Of a DNA stretch of 54,182 bases, positions 1-7,863 are shown piece by piece. The DNA is from Clostridiaceae bacterium UBA6085 (lineage in GTDB: Bacteria > Bacillota > Clostridia > Clostridiales > Clostridiaceae). The DNA lies in NCBI GenBank assembly GCA_002428605.1, contig DIXH01000028.1, forward strand, positions 1 to 54,182, given 5' to 3'. Within the stretch, counting starts at the first letter, position 1, and every line of letters starts with the position of its first letter. The notes under the pieces were generated by a model. That model worked only from the letters and a program-made list of their open reading frames with translations, was not told where the DNA came from and searched no databases. The position numbers and the translations under genes are program-made.

Positions 1-767
1 GCATCAGGTGAGCCTATTCCTATTACGGACTTGATCTCAATTATAGTAGGCTTCTCTGTCTCTTCCTTGGCAAGTGTTATCGCATGCTCTACACCCTCAA
101 GGTCGTTCGCATCCTCTACTCTAAGATACTGCCAGCCATATGCCTCATATCTTCCCTTGATATTCTCAGAGAATGACTTGTTAAGTCTTCCGTCAAGTGA
201 GATGTCATTCGAATCGTAAAGTATCACAAGCTTGCCAAGCTTCAGGTGGCCTGCAAGGGATGAGGCTTCGCCTGATACCCCTTCCATAAGGTCTCCGTCT
301 CCGCAGAGCACATATGTGTGGTGGTCTACCACGTTGAAGTTTTCCCTGTTGTACTTTGCTCCAAGATGGCTTTCAGCCATTGCCATTCCAACAGCCATTG
401 CGATTCCCTGCCCAAGAGGTCCTGTGGTGGCTTCTACTCCTGCAGTATGGCCAAATTCAGGATGTCCCGGAGTCTTCGATCCCCACTGTCTGAAGTTCTT
501 CACTTCTTCAAGGGAAAGGTCGTAGCCTGAAAGGTGAAGCAGGCTGTAGAGCAGTGCAGAGCCATGTCCTGCAGAAAGGACGAACCTGTCCCTGTTGAAC
601 CAGGTAGGGTTCTTAGGATTGTGGTTCATGCTCCTAGTCCAGAGCACATACGCAAACGGTGCTGCGCCAAGCGGAAGGCCAGGATGTCCTGAGTTTGCCT
701 TCTGTACCGCTTCGATGGACAGTGCCCTTACGGCATTGATTGAAAGCGTGTCTTTTTCGTTAAACAT
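1..767 (-). CDS. tkt: Transketolase, N-terminal part (cut by window edge)
   Basis: Thiamine-diphosphate enzyme that moves two-carbon units between sugar phosphates in the non-oxidative pentose phosphate pathway; cytosolic. About 255 codons are visible and the reading frame is open through base 1, so the C-terminal half lies outside. The minus-strand translation begins MFNEKDTLSINAVRALSIEA and then reads SGHPGLPLGAAP, the conserved transketolase opening. Further in comes GDGDLMEGVSGEAS, the ThDP/Mg-binding GDG motif, and near the edge PTIIEIKSVIGIGSPDA. The ATG at 767 was chosen because GGAGG lies 7 bases upstream; an in-frame ATG at 773 overlaps that site. An extended -10 promoter lies about 60 bases upstream, so the gene probably starts its own transcript. 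The family assignment is secure; which paralogue it is cannot be judged. Confidence 0.96.
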   Translation of the reverse strand, partial: MFNEKDTLSINAVRALSIEAVQKANSGHPGLPLGAAPFAYVLWTRSMNHNPKNPTWFNRDRFVLSAGHGSALLYSLLHLSGYDLSLEEVKNFRQWGSKTPGHPEFGHTAGVEATTGPLGQGIAMAVGMAMAESHLGAKYNRENFNVVDHHTYVLCGDGDLMEGVSGEASSLAGHLKLGKLVILYDSNDISLDGRLNKSFSENIKGRYEAYGWQYLRVEDANDLEGVEHAITLAKEETEKPTIIEIKSVIGIGSPD

Positions 768-826
768 TTTCATCCTCCGTGTCGATATTAGAAATTTTTT
801 TCAGTAAACGAGTATAATCCAAAACT

Positions 827-832
827 ATTATA
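827..832 (-). promoter_or_regulatory. Extended -10 promoter for transketolase
   Basis: On the minus strand the sequence reads TATGATATAAT, a perfect -10 hexamer preceded by the TGn extension. It sits about 60 bases before the transketolase ATG. No good -35 is visible 17 bases further upstream, as is usual for extended -10 promoters. Confidence 0.55.
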
Positions 833-902
833 TCATAGCATGGCAATTTTTTTCACGAAAGTTCATATGATTTGCGAAATGATTCAAGTGAGTTGGGATA
901 TG

Positions 903-935
903 AAAAGGACCCCTGCAGATCAAAACAGAGGTCCT
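903..935 (-). terminator. Rho-independent terminator after the metallophosphoesterase gene
   Basis: Ten-bp stem AGGACCTCTG / CAGGGGTCCT (one G-U pair) with a 10-base loop, followed on the minus strand by TTTTC. It lies just after the phosphoesterase stop and ends the tyrS-phosphoesterase transcript before the transketolase promoter. Confidence 0.75.
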
Positions 936-945
936 GTAAACATGC

Positions 946-1638
946 CTATTCCTTTATCAGCACCGGCCTGAAACCGATATGGTCGCAGGATGTGAGTATA
1001 TATTCCACGCCTTTTCGGCTTCCTTCCATGACCCTCTTAAGTGCGTTCCCGTGAAGGTGTCCGTAGATGACCTTCTCGACTCCATACTCCTCAAAAAGGT
1101 CTGTGAAGGCAGAATCCTGAAATGTTTCATTTGTCGGCGGGTAGTGGATCATGGCTATTATTCCCTTTTCCGCCTTCTTTTTTGCGGTTTCCAGGGAGAG
1201 TCTCATCCTGATGAGTTCCCTTTCGAATATCTTCCTGTCATTCTCCTCGTCAAAGGTTGAGCTCCCGGGAATCATCCAGCCTCTGGAGCCGCAGACCGCA
1301 TAACCGTCCCACAGGAAGCTGTTGTTCTGTATGAAGTCAATGTCGGGATACATGCTGTTAAGCTTTGTTATCCCCTTCCACCAGTAGTCATGGTTGCCCT
1401 TGATGAGGATCTTCCTGCCGGGCAGGCCGGAAAGATAGTCAAGGTCCTGCTTTCCGGAATCCATCCTCAGGGACCATGAAAGGTCACCAGCCATAAGGAC
1501 AGTATCGGAATCCCTTACGATTTCCCTCCAGTTATCCTCTATCTTCTGCTGATGGTCTTTCCAGACATCAGAGAAGACATCCATGGGCTTCTCGCCCGAC
1601 AACGAAAGATGAAGGTCCGAGATTGCATACAGCGCCAT
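946..1638 (-). CDS. Calcineurin-type metallophosphoesterase
   Basis: Two-metal phosphoesterase of 230 residues; the physiological substrate is unknown. Metal ligands are visible in order: DLH at about residues 8-10 (SDLHLS), GDLSW near 52, GNHDYWW near 81-87, and HYPP plus GHLHG in the C-terminal third, the full calcineurin-like set. There is no signal peptide, so it is cytosolic. The start ATG shares one base with the tyrS stop (TAATG), so translation is probably coupled to tyrS and the two form one operon. A terminator follows directly. The family is clear; any specific role such as nucleotide or cofactor turnover would be a guess. Confidence 0.9.
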   Translation of the reverse strand: MALYAISDLHLSLSGEKPMDVFSDVWKDHQQKIEDNWREIVRDSDTVLMAGDLSWSLRMDSGKQDLDYLSGLPGRKILIKGNHDYWWKGITKLNSMYPDIDFIQNNSFLWDGYAVCGSRGWMIPGSSTFDEENDRKIFERELIRMRLSLETAKKKAEKGIIAMIHYPPTNETFQDSAFTDLFEEYGVEKVIYGHLHGNALKRVMEGSRKGVEYILTSCDHIGFRPVLIKE

Positions 1639-2858
1639 TATCTGTTCAAAAGGATCCTGTAGAAATGCTTCTTGCCCTTCTTGACGAGCACGGAATCCTC
1701 CTCGAAATCACTTAAGGCAAGCTTATGCATTGGATCCGCCACCTTCTGTTCCTTGAGAGTCACACCGCCCTGCACTATGTTTCTTCGCCCTTCAGCCTTG
1801 GACGGGAATACTCCGCCCTTAACCAGGATGTCCAGGAGCGTCACTTCAAGGTCTTCAGTGGTTATCTCTATGGTCGGGACATTGCTCATGTCTCCGCCCT
1901 TCTCAAACAGAGCTTCAGCAGCGCCCTTTGCCTTTTCAGCCTCATCAGCTCCATGCACGTTCTTTGTTATCTCAAATGCGAGTACCTTCTTGAACTCGTT
2001 GATGTTTACTCCCTCTGCGCTTTCCATTGCATCGATGTCCTCTACAGGTACGAATGTAAGGAGCCTCAGGCACTTGAACACGTCAGCGTCGTCTACGTTC
2101 CTCCAGTACTGGTAGAAGTCGTATACGGATGTCTTCTCAGCATCGAGCCAAAGAGCACCATTGACTGTCTTGCCCATCTTCTGGCCCTGTGAGTTGGTCA
2201 GTAGGGTACAGGTCATTGCATATGCGCTCTTTCTTTCCTTCCTTCTGATAAGGTCGGCTCCGGCAAGCATGTTTGACCACTGGTCATCACCGCCAAGCTG
2301 CATTGTACAGCCATAGTTCTGGTTCAGGTACAGGAAGTCGTAGCCCTGCATCAGCATATAGTTGAACTCAAGGAAGGAAAGTCCCTTTTCTAGCCTCAGC
2401 TTTATGCTTTCTGCCCTTAGCATGTTGTTCACTGAGAAATGGACACCTACATCCCTGAGGAAGTCCACATAGTTCAGGTTAAGCAGCCAGTCCGAGTTGT
2501 TTGCGAGAATGGCCCTGTCATCGGAGAAATCTATGAACTTCTCCATCTGCTTCTTTATGGCAGCCGCATTCGCCGCTATGGTTTCCTTTGTCATCATGGT
2601 CCTCATGTCGGTCTTTCCCGAAGGATCCCCAATCATGGCAGTACCGCCTCCAAGAAGCGCTATTGGCCTGTGTCCAGCCCTCTGCATATGAGCCATGAAC
2701 ATCAGGGCTATGAAATGCCCTACATGAAGGCTGTCTGCAGTAGGGTCGAAGCCTATATAGAAAGTGACCCTGTCATTTTCCAAAAGGTCCCTTATCTCTT
2801 CCTCATGAGTCATCTGTTTTATGTAGCCTCTTCTCTGAAGCTCCTCGAAAACGCTCAT
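1638..2858 (-). CDS. tyrS: Tyrosyl-tRNA synthetase
   Basis: Class I aminoacyl-tRNA synthetase that charges tRNA-Tyr; cytosolic dimer. The protein is 406 residues, normal for the bacterial family. It has the HIGH-type motif LHVGH near residues 45-48, the tyrosine-binding stretch GYDFLYLNQNYGCTMQLGGDDQW, read here as separate motifs GYDF and GGDDQW, the KMSKS-type motif KMGKT near residue 229, and a C-terminal S4 RNA-binding domain (FPSKAEGRR and VKKGKKHFYRI). The start was set at 2858 because AGGAGG lies 7 bases upstream; the in-frame ATG at 2864 is only one base from that site. Its stop overlaps the start of the phosphoesterase gene. No T-box leader was found in the 145 bases upstream, unlike many clostridial tyrS genes. 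Confidence 0.97.
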   Translation of the reverse strand: MSVFEELQRRGYIKQMTHEEEIRDLLENDRVTFYIGFDPTADSLHVGHFIALMFMAHMQRAGHRPIALLGGGTAMIGDPSGKTDMRTMMTKETIAANAAAIKKQMEKFIDFSDDRAILANNSDWLLNLNYVDFLRDVGVHFSVNNMLRAESIKLRLEKGLSFLEFNYMLMQGYDFLYLNQNYGCTMQLGGDDQWSNMLAGADLIRRKERKSAYAMTCTLLTNSQGQKMGKTVNGALWLDAEKTSVYDFYQYWRNVDDADVFKCLRLLTFVPVEDIDAMESAEGVNINEFKKVLAFEITKNVHGADEAEKAKGAAEALFEKGGDMSNVPTIEITTEDLEVTLLDILVKGGVFPSKAEGRRNIVQGGVTLKEQKVADPMHKLALSDFEEDSVLVKKGKKHFYRILLNR

Positions 2859-2970
2859 CTTCATTCCTCCTAAGCAATCTTTATCCTTAATAGTATATCT
2901 GCAAAACCTGATTTTGTGAATAGCACCAGTTGTTTATGCTGCTCTGGGATTCAGGCAAAAAAAGGCAAAA

Positions 2971-2992
2971 AAAAAGCCCATTCGGGCTTTTT
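2971..2992 (-). terminator. Terminator after the P-loop protein gene
   Basis: Stem AAAAAGCCC / GGGCTTTTT with a four-base loop; on the minus strand it is followed by more T residues. It lies 11 bases after the stop of the P-loop gene and separates it from tyrS. Confidence 0.8.
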
Positions 2993-3003
2993 ATCAAAAA
3001 GGA

Positions 3004-3417
3004 TCAGATGACCTTGAACTTTTCCAAATCACTTGTGCCGAGTTCACCCTCGTCATGCATTGTAATCATAAGGTTAACATTGTGCTTCTCAGAAAATTGC
3101 TGGAGTTTGCTGAATACCTTCTCTGTTGTCTCATCCTTTTTGTCCAGCGTATTGAATAGACCGTCTACGAATATTGTCTCAACATCGTAGTTTGTGGAAA
3201 TTATCCCTGAAAGGAATCCGTATATCGCCTTGTAGTCCTTGAGATCAAAATCTTCAGTGTTGATAAATCTGATGTGCCTGTCCAGTTCGTGGATCGCCCT
3301 GTTGTCATCGTCAATGTAGACTACTGTCCCCTTTGCCGACTTTACCTGTTCATTGGCAAGAGATACCATTCTTTTGCTCTTCCCCGAGCCTCTCTTGCCA
3401 TAAATAACCTGTATCAT
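3004..3417 (-). CDS. Small P-loop NTPase of unknown function
   Basis: A 137-residue protein made essentially of one P-loop fold. Walker A GKRGSGKSK is at about residues 7-15, a Walker-B-like strand ETIFVDGL is near 80, and a TMHDEGEL segment near 120 could hold a sensor residue. No partner domain, signal peptide or membrane segment is present. ATG at 3417 was preferred because AGGGG lies about 9 bases upstream; a GTG at 3426 overlaps that site. Similar short ATPases in Clostridia are often labelled PilT-like, but it lacks the length and motifs of a real PilT, so no function is assigned. It is a single gene with its own terminator. Confidence 0.8.
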   Translation of the reverse strand: MIQVIYGKRGSGKSKRMVSLANEQVKSAKGTVVYIDDDNRAIHELDRHIRFINTEDFDLKDYKAIYGFLSGIISTNYDVETIFVDGLFNTLDKKDETTEKVFSKLQQFSEKHNVNLMITMHDEGELGTSDLEKFKVI

Positions 3418-3497
3418 GTCAACCACACCCCTTAAATTATTTTATAAATTGTAAACCTTTAACCTTACTAACATTATATGATTATCAGAAAATTAAG

Positions 3498-3743
3498 TCA
3501 AACCGGAAGCCGCTTTTTCAGAAGTTTTTTGAGTTCATTATCCACTCCCAAAATATTGAAACCAATTCTCAATTCACCTGGATTCCAAATCAGGTAATCG
3601 TATTCCATATCATTGTCAGATATTTCAAAATGAGAACAAATGGATAACTCTTTTGCCATACAATCAGTATTGCCCAGCATTTTTATCAAATGTTTACTAT
3701 TTAAGCTTATAAACAACCAAATAAATAATGTCATATTTTTCAC
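3498..3743 (-). CDS. Hypothetical small ORF, possibly a gene fragment
   Basis: An 81-codon reading frame starting with GTG at 3743 (ATG at 3734). The second half reads like real protein, for example MEYDYLIWNPGELRIGF and a lysine-rich end. There is no convincing ribosome binding site and the DNA is more AT-rich than its neighbours. It lies divergent to the zinc-ribbon gene. It could be a decayed fragment; I do not recognise it. Confidence 0.25.
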   Translation of the reverse strand: MKNMTLFIWLFISLNSKHLIKMLGNTDCMAKELSICSHFEISDNDMEYDYLIWNPGELRIGFNILGVDNELKKLLKKRLPV

Positions 3744-3751
3744 GTTTAATC

Positions 3752-3780
3752 TTCACATGTTTTTCTCAATCTGATATAAT
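3752..3780 (+). promoter_or_regulatory. Promoter of the zinc-ribbon gene
   Basis: TTCACA and TATAAT separated by 17 bases, with TGA before the -10 (extended). It implies a leader of about 110 bases before the zinc-ribbon ATG at 3897. Confidence 0.6.
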
Positions 3781-3896
3781 TAAGGTGCCTGAAGAGGTAA
3801 AATATCACAAAGTACAGTTCATTTCCAGGAATTAATCCATAGACCTTAGCGTCAGATAATTCTAAGAAAAAACTGTTGCTAAGGAGGAAAAGAAAA

Positions 3897-4058
3897 ATGG
3901 AAGACAAGAAGATCATCTGCAGAGACTGCAACCAGGAATTCGTATTCACAGTTGGTGAGCAGGAATTCTACAAGGAAAAGGGGTTCGAGAACGAGCCTGT
4001 AAGATGTCCTGACTGCAGAAGAGCAAGAAAGAACCAGAAGTTCGACGGCAGAAGATAG
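3897..4058 (+). CDS. Small zinc-ribbon protein (zf-trcl type)
   Basis: A 53-residue basic protein that is almost entirely one zinc ribbon: CRDC at about residues 8-11 and CPDC at about 41-44 supply four cysteines, with QEFVFTVGEQEFY between. This matches the probable zinc-ribbon family (zf-trcl), which is found alone or fused to other domains in many bacteria and has no settled function. The lysine/arginine-rich end (RRARKNQKF) suggests nucleic-acid or ribosome contact, which is inference. The start at 3897 has AAGGAGG upstream; a longer in-frame start at 3876 would place that site inside the gene. The monocistronic unit has a clear promoter, a 110-base leader and a strong terminator. Confidence 0.85.
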   Translation: MEDKKIICRDCNQEFVFTVGEQEFYKEKGFENEPVRCPDCRRARKNQKFDGRR

Positions 4059-4065
4059 CAAACGG

Positions 4066-4093
4066 AAACGGCCAGTAAACTGGCCGTTTTTTT
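4066..4093 (+). terminator. Terminator after the zinc-ribbon gene
   Basis: Perfect 10-bp stem AAACGGCCAG / CTGGCCGTTT with TAAA loop and a following T run, eight bases after the stop codon. Confidence 0.92.
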
Positions 4094-4119
4094 GTCGCCT
4101 CTTCAGAGCTCTCATCATG

Positions 4120-4148
4120 TTGTCTACAGACTTAACAGGTGTTAATAT
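4120..4148 (+). promoter_or_regulatory. Promoter of trpS
   Basis: TTGTCT and TAATAT with 17-base spacing, ending about 38 bases before the trpS ATG. The leader is too short for a T-box. Confidence 0.55.
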
Positions 4149-4186
4149 AGATTGGTAAGGAAAAGTAATTTAAATGGAGGCATTTC

Positions 4187-5191
4187 ATGGAAACTAGGAA
4201 GAAAAGGATCTTCAGCGGAGTAAAGCCGTCAGGGGATCTGACTTTAGGGAACTATCTGGGGGCAATAAAGAACTGGGCTACTCTCCAGGAGGAATACGAA
4301 TGCTTCTACAGCATCGTCGACCTGCATGCGATCACCGTAAAGCAGGAGCCAGCCGAGCTCAGAAAAAGGACGCTTGAGATACTTGCGATATACATTGCTT
4401 CAGGTATAGATCCGGAGAAGTGCACCCTGTTCATACAGTCACACGTACCTGCGCACTCCGAGGCATCATGGCTTCTGACCTGCAGCACCAATATGGGTGA
4501 ACTTTCAAGGATGACCCAGTACAAGGACAAGACTGCAAAGGTAAAGGACAATGAGGCAATAGGCTCAGGGCTCTTCAACTATCCTGTGCTGATGACAGCT
4601 GACATACTCCTCTATCAGGCTGATGCGGTACCTGTAGGTGTCGACCAGAAGCAGCATGTGGAGCTTGCAAGGGACATTGCCCAGAGGTTCAACAGCACGT
4701 ACTCGGACACATTCGTGCTGCCTGATGTTATCGTACCAAAGGAAGCAGCGAAGATAATGGACCTTCAGGACCCTACAAGGAAGATGTCAAAGTCGGATGA
4801 CAATCCGAACTCGTTCATCCTCATTATGGACAAACCTGATGTCATAAGAAAGAAGATATCAAGGGCAGTCACCGATTCGATCGGAGTAGTAAACTATACC
4901 GATGAGCAGCCCGGGGTAAAGAACCTCATTAACATACTCTGCGCACTTAAGGGCTACAAGCCTGATGAAGTTGTGGAGATGTTCAGAGGAAAGGGCTACG
5001 CTGATTTCAAGTCAGCAGTCGCAGAAGCTCTTGTAGATGAATTCACACCTGTTCAGGCCAAGGTGAAGGAGCTCCTGTCAGAGAAGGCTAAGCTTGAGGA
5101 GATATACAAGAAGGGCGCCGAAAGGGCATCCTATGAGGCCCAGAAGACCCTGAGGAAGATGCAGAAGAAGATAGGTCTGGTTCCTAGGTAG
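4187..5191 (+). CDS. trpS: Tryptophanyl-tRNA synthetase
   Basis: Class I synthetase charging tRNA-Trp; cytosolic homodimer of 334 residues, the usual bacterial length. It opens with FSGVKPSGDLTLGNYLGA, where TLGN (residues 19-22) is the HIGH-type motif. KMSKS is exact at about residues 199-203, followed by DDNPNSF. LMTADILLYQADAVPVG, which binds the amino acid, is intact. ATG at 4187 has GGAGG at normal spacing. The gene has its own promoter and a terminator 40 bases after the stop, so it is monocistronic. No attenuator or T-box precedes it. Confidence 0.98.
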   Translation: METRKKRIFSGVKPSGDLTLGNYLGAIKNWATLQEEYECFYSIVDLHAITVKQEPAELRKRTLEILAIYIASGIDPEKCTLFIQSHVPAHSEASWLLTCSTNMGELSRMTQYKDKTAKVKDNEAIGSGLFNYPVLMTADILLYQADAVPVGVDQKQHVELARDIAQRFNSTYSDTFVLPDVIVPKEAAKIMDLQDPTRKMSKSDDNPNSFILIMDKPDVIRKKISRAVTDSIGVVNYTDEQPGVKNLINILCALKGYKPDEVVEMFRGKGYADFKSAVAEALVDEFTPVQAKVKELLSEKAKLEEIYKKGAERASYEAQKTLRKMQKKIGLVPR

Positions 5192-5230
5192 ATTGAATAC
5201 GAGTCTCCTAACATAGAATGTGTGTTAAGT

Positions 5231-5266
5231 GGAAGAGTTGACCCAATCCGGGTGCCTCTTCCTTTT
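5231..5266 (+). terminator. Terminator after trpS
   Basis: Stem GGAAGAG ... CTCTTCC with an inner ACCC/GGGT extension, followed by TTTTA. Confidence 0.7.
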
Positions 5267-5424
5267 ACTATCATTGCATCCGGTGCTTGATAGATTAAAA
5301 TTTCAAACCATATAATCTCAATTTTAACAAATAAGCTAAAAATAAATAAATATCTTGCACTTCTCCGAAGATTCTGCTAACATTCATAGCAATATATCAA
5401 TATTTTCATCGCTATGATAGGAAA

Positions 5425-5656
5425 AGAGAAATCCAAACGATCGCTAAAGAGAGTCGGCATATGGTGAAAGCAGACGCGACACGAGTATTTTGAAATCATC
5501 CTTGAGCTGGAATGCCTAAAGCGCTGGTCGCAAGTAAGTGTCCCCGGGAGGCTCCGTTAACAGCCCGAAGCTTGTCTGAGCTTTTGAGTGGCATTCGTGC
5601 AATTAAGGTGGTACCGCGGATTTATCCGTCCTTTCAAATATGAGAGGACGGTTTTT
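5425..5656 (+). promoter_or_regulatory. T-box riboswitch, isoleucine type (AUC specifier)
   Basis: A tRNA-sensing leader. The AAAGAGAGTCGGC and GGTGAAAGC words of Stem I are present. The specifier region GAAATCATCCTTGAGC lines up with the glyQS-type pattern (xxx-A-TTCTTGAGC), which gives ATC (Ile) at 5495-5497. The T-box core AAGGTGGTACCGCGG is at 5605-5619, and the terminator (stem CCGTCCTTTCA / TGAGAGGACGG plus T run) is at 5626-5656. Uncharged tRNA-Ile should stabilise the antiterminator and switch on threonine ammonia-lyase. The 5' boundary is approximate. The specifier call comes from alignment by eye and fits the downstream gene. Confidence 0.93.
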
Positions 5657-5730
5657 ATTTACAAAAAAGTCCCTTCATGATCAGTACGTGTGGCGCGTTT
5701 GTAATACTGTCATTCATTGGAGGTAAGGAA

Positions 5731-6966
5731 ATGGAAATGATCAACGAAAGAAAAAAAGTAAACTATCAGGACTGCATGAATTTTAGTGCCGCAAGGGAGA
5801 CCCTAAGGCCTGTCATCCGTGATACGCCTCTTATCCATAGCGAGGTCTTCAGTGAAGAATGCGGCAACCGAGTCTTCATAAAACCAGAAAACCTACAGGT
5901 CACCGGCGCATTCAAGATACGTGGCGCTTACAATAAGATATCTCAGCTTAGTGACATTGAAAAGTCCAGGGGCGTGATCGCATCGTCTGCTGGGAACCAT
6001 GCACAGGGTGTTGCATTAGCAAGCAAGCTCCTTGGTGTCAGAGCTACGATCGTCATGCCCAAGACTACCCCGATAATAAAGGTTGAAGCTACCCGCAGCC
6101 ATGGTGCCAATGTGGTCCTTGCAGGTGACTGCTACGATGAGGCGTATGAAGAGGCCTTGAGATTACAGAAAGAGCAGGACAGCGTCTTTATCCATCCGTT
6201 CGATGATTTGAGTGTGATAGAGGGGCAGGGAACTATAGGTGTAGAGATCTTCGAGGAGCTTAATGATGTTGATGTCGTTCTTGTTCCTATAGGCGGTGGC
6301 GGCCTGATCAGCGGAATTGCCCTGGCCATGAAGGCCCTTAAGCCATCGATCAAGATCATAGGGGTAGAGCCTGAGGGAGCCATGGCCATGAAGTCTTCTG
6401 TGATGGAGGACAAGGTCGTATGCCTCTCTCATGTTGATACGATTGCGGACGGTGTTGCAGTCAAGCGGCCCGGGGACATGACTTTTGATATTATCCGCGA
6501 ATATGTCGATGAGATCGTAACCGTCAGTGACCGTGAAATCATGGAAGCCTTCCTGATGATGCTTGAAAAGCACAAGCTTATCGCGGAGAACTCAGGCGCG
6601 GTTTCTTTAGCCGGCCTCAAAAGGCTTCATATGTTCAACAAGAATGTCGTATGCGTAGTAAGCGGAGGAAATATCGATGTGGTGACTGTCTCCACCATGA
6701 TAAACAAGGGACTTGTCTCCCGCGGTAGACTCTTCTGCTTCAGCGTCGAGCTTCCCGACAAGCCGGGAGAGCTCCTTAGGATCTCAGAGGTCCTTGCAAG
6801 GCTCAATGCGAACGTAATAGGCCTTGACCACAACCAGTTCAAGAACACCGACCGCTTCATGAACGTGGAGCTTGAAGTAACCTGCGAGACCAGCGGTCAC
6901 GCCCATATCGAGGAAATACAGTGTGAACTCGCGAGGATGGGCTACAAAGTCCGGAAGGTCTATTGA
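5731..6966 (+). CDS. ilvA: Threonine ammonia-lyase with C-terminal ACT domain
   Basis: PLP enzyme that deaminates threonine to 2-oxobutyrate, the first committed step of isoleucine synthesis. The protein is 411 residues. The PLP lysine lies in GAFKIRGAYN, the substrate loop is SSAGNHAQG, and the glycine-rich phosphate clamp is PIGGGGLISG. A single ACT domain (FSVELPDKPGELLRISEVLA) fills the C-terminal 80 residues. This is the one-ACT form, shorter than the two-ACT E. coli IlvA and longer than catabolic TdcB. The ATG at 5731 has TGGAGG 7 bases upstream; an in-frame ATG at 5677 would start inside the leader tail. The Ile T-box upstream shows a biosynthetic role, with ACT-mediated feedback likely. 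Confidence 0.95.
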   Translation: MEMINERKKVNYQDCMNFSAARETLRPVIRDTPLIHSEVFSEECGNRVFIKPENLQVTGAFKIRGAYNKISQLSDIEKSRGVIASSAGNHAQGVALASKLLGVRATIVMPKTTPIIKVEATRSHGANVVLAGDCYDEAYEEALRLQKEQDSVFIHPFDDLSVIEGQGTIGVEIFEELNDVDVVLVPIGGGGLISGIALAMKALKPSIKIIGVEPEGAMAMKSSVMEDKVVCLSHVDTIADGVAVKRPGDMTFDIIREYVDEIVTVSDREIMEAFLMMLEKHKLIAENSGAVSLAGLKRLHMFNKNVVCVVSGGNIDVVTVSTMINKGLVSRGRLFCFSVELPDKPGELLRISEVLARLNANVIGLDHNQFKNTDRFMNVELEVTCETSGHAHIEEIQCELARMGYKVRKVY

Positions 6967-7082
6967 ATCCCTTTAGCCAAGGCACAAGTTCTTACGTCTA
7001 CAAGATGTACTTGAAGCAAAATTTGTCTGTTTCATAGTGAACACTAACCCGCTATGCCTGTTATGCTACGGATAATCATGAA

Positions 7083-7119
7083 GAAGGACACTGCAACCAA
7101 ACTGATTGCCGTGTCCTTC
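7083..7119. terminator. Hairpin after ilvA, weak terminator
   Basis: Perfect 9-bp arms GAAGGACAC / GTGTCCTTC with an inner GCA/TGC pairing, about 115 bases after the ilvA stop. There is no T run on either strand, so it may be a processed 3' end or a weak terminator. Confidence 0.4.
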
Positions 7120-7205
7120 AAATTATAGATAAACATGTCATGAAAATTCCAATCTTACATAATGTTGACTGAAATTATCCGTGTTGACGATAATTTGAAC
7201 CACAT

Positions 7206-7409
7206 TCATTCTGCTTCGGGCAATCTGCTTAAGATTTCGCCACTAGTGAGCATTCCTGATTCATTTATCACTTTCTCAAGTATTTCAATCTCATCTTGTA
7301 AAAGTATCCTGATCTCAAAATCTTTTGCTGGTATGAATTTACGTACGATACAATCCGAATTATTGATCTCTGCTATAAACTTAACATCGTCGAGCTGAAT
7401 AATCTGCAA
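7206..7409 (-). CDS. Unrecognised small ORF, probably a fragment
   Basis: A 67-codon frame with TTG as first codon; the same frame stays open upstream to about 7465 without a good start. The protein is acidic and looks coding (KFIPAKDFEIRILLQDEIEI), ending ILSRLPEAE. AAGGT lies only three bases before the TTG. It may be the C-terminal end of a broken gene whose upstream part is scattered in other frames to about 7.86 kb. I do not recognise a family. Confidence 0.3.
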   Translation of the reverse strand: MQIIQLDDVKFIAEINNSDCIVRKFIPAKDFEIRILLQDEIEILEKVINESGMLTSGEILSRLPEAE

Positions 7410-7863
7410 TATACCTTCTGTGATCGCACTTATAGACCCAGAGCCATTTACCAGCCCTGTGATTGGCTATCCTGTTGTCTTTCTGCTTGAGACGTCGCTT
7501 AAGTACAATAAAAGCGATAATTTTGCTTCATGCAAACAATCATTCAATACATTGTGGTAATCATCACATGATATATGCCAATGTTCTAAGTTCTGTTTAT
7601 TTCTTGACTTCGCTTGCCAACTCACGACTTAAGTCCAGAGTTTGCGAAAGCTTTTTCATCAATTGATGCCTTACTTTGAAAATTAATATCTTCAATAATT
7701 GTGCGCTGGAGACATAAAAGTATTCAGCAATTCGAAGCTGCACAAATCAGAAATGTACCAGGGTATGACTCCAGACCGAATTCATGTTTAATCTCCAACA
7801 AGAAAACAGACAGCTTCTTAGCTGCCTGCCTCACTTGTTGAATATCTTCCAAAAGTATTCCTC
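7410..7863 (-). pseudogene. Gene-poor stretch with decayed coding fragments
   Basis: No intact gene is visible. On the minus strand, short protein-like stretches continue from one frame to the next. One frame from just before the LemA stop down to 7724 reads EDIQQVRQAAKKLSVFLLEI and stops. An overlapping frame at 7740-7597 reads RIAEYFYVSSAQLLKILIF and ends in a stop. This pattern suggests an old gene broken by frameshifts. The second fragment has a helix-turn-helix look, but no family can be named. Confidence 0.3.

Noticed and set aside
2859..3003. T-box leader for tyrS
   Set aside because: Only 145 bases separate tyrS from the preceding terminator, and no AGGGTGGNACCGCG core or terminator/antiterminator pair is present.
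3746..4118. Minus-strand ORFs overlapping the zinc-ribbon gene
   Set aside because: They oppose a well-supported short gene with promoter, ribosome site and terminator.
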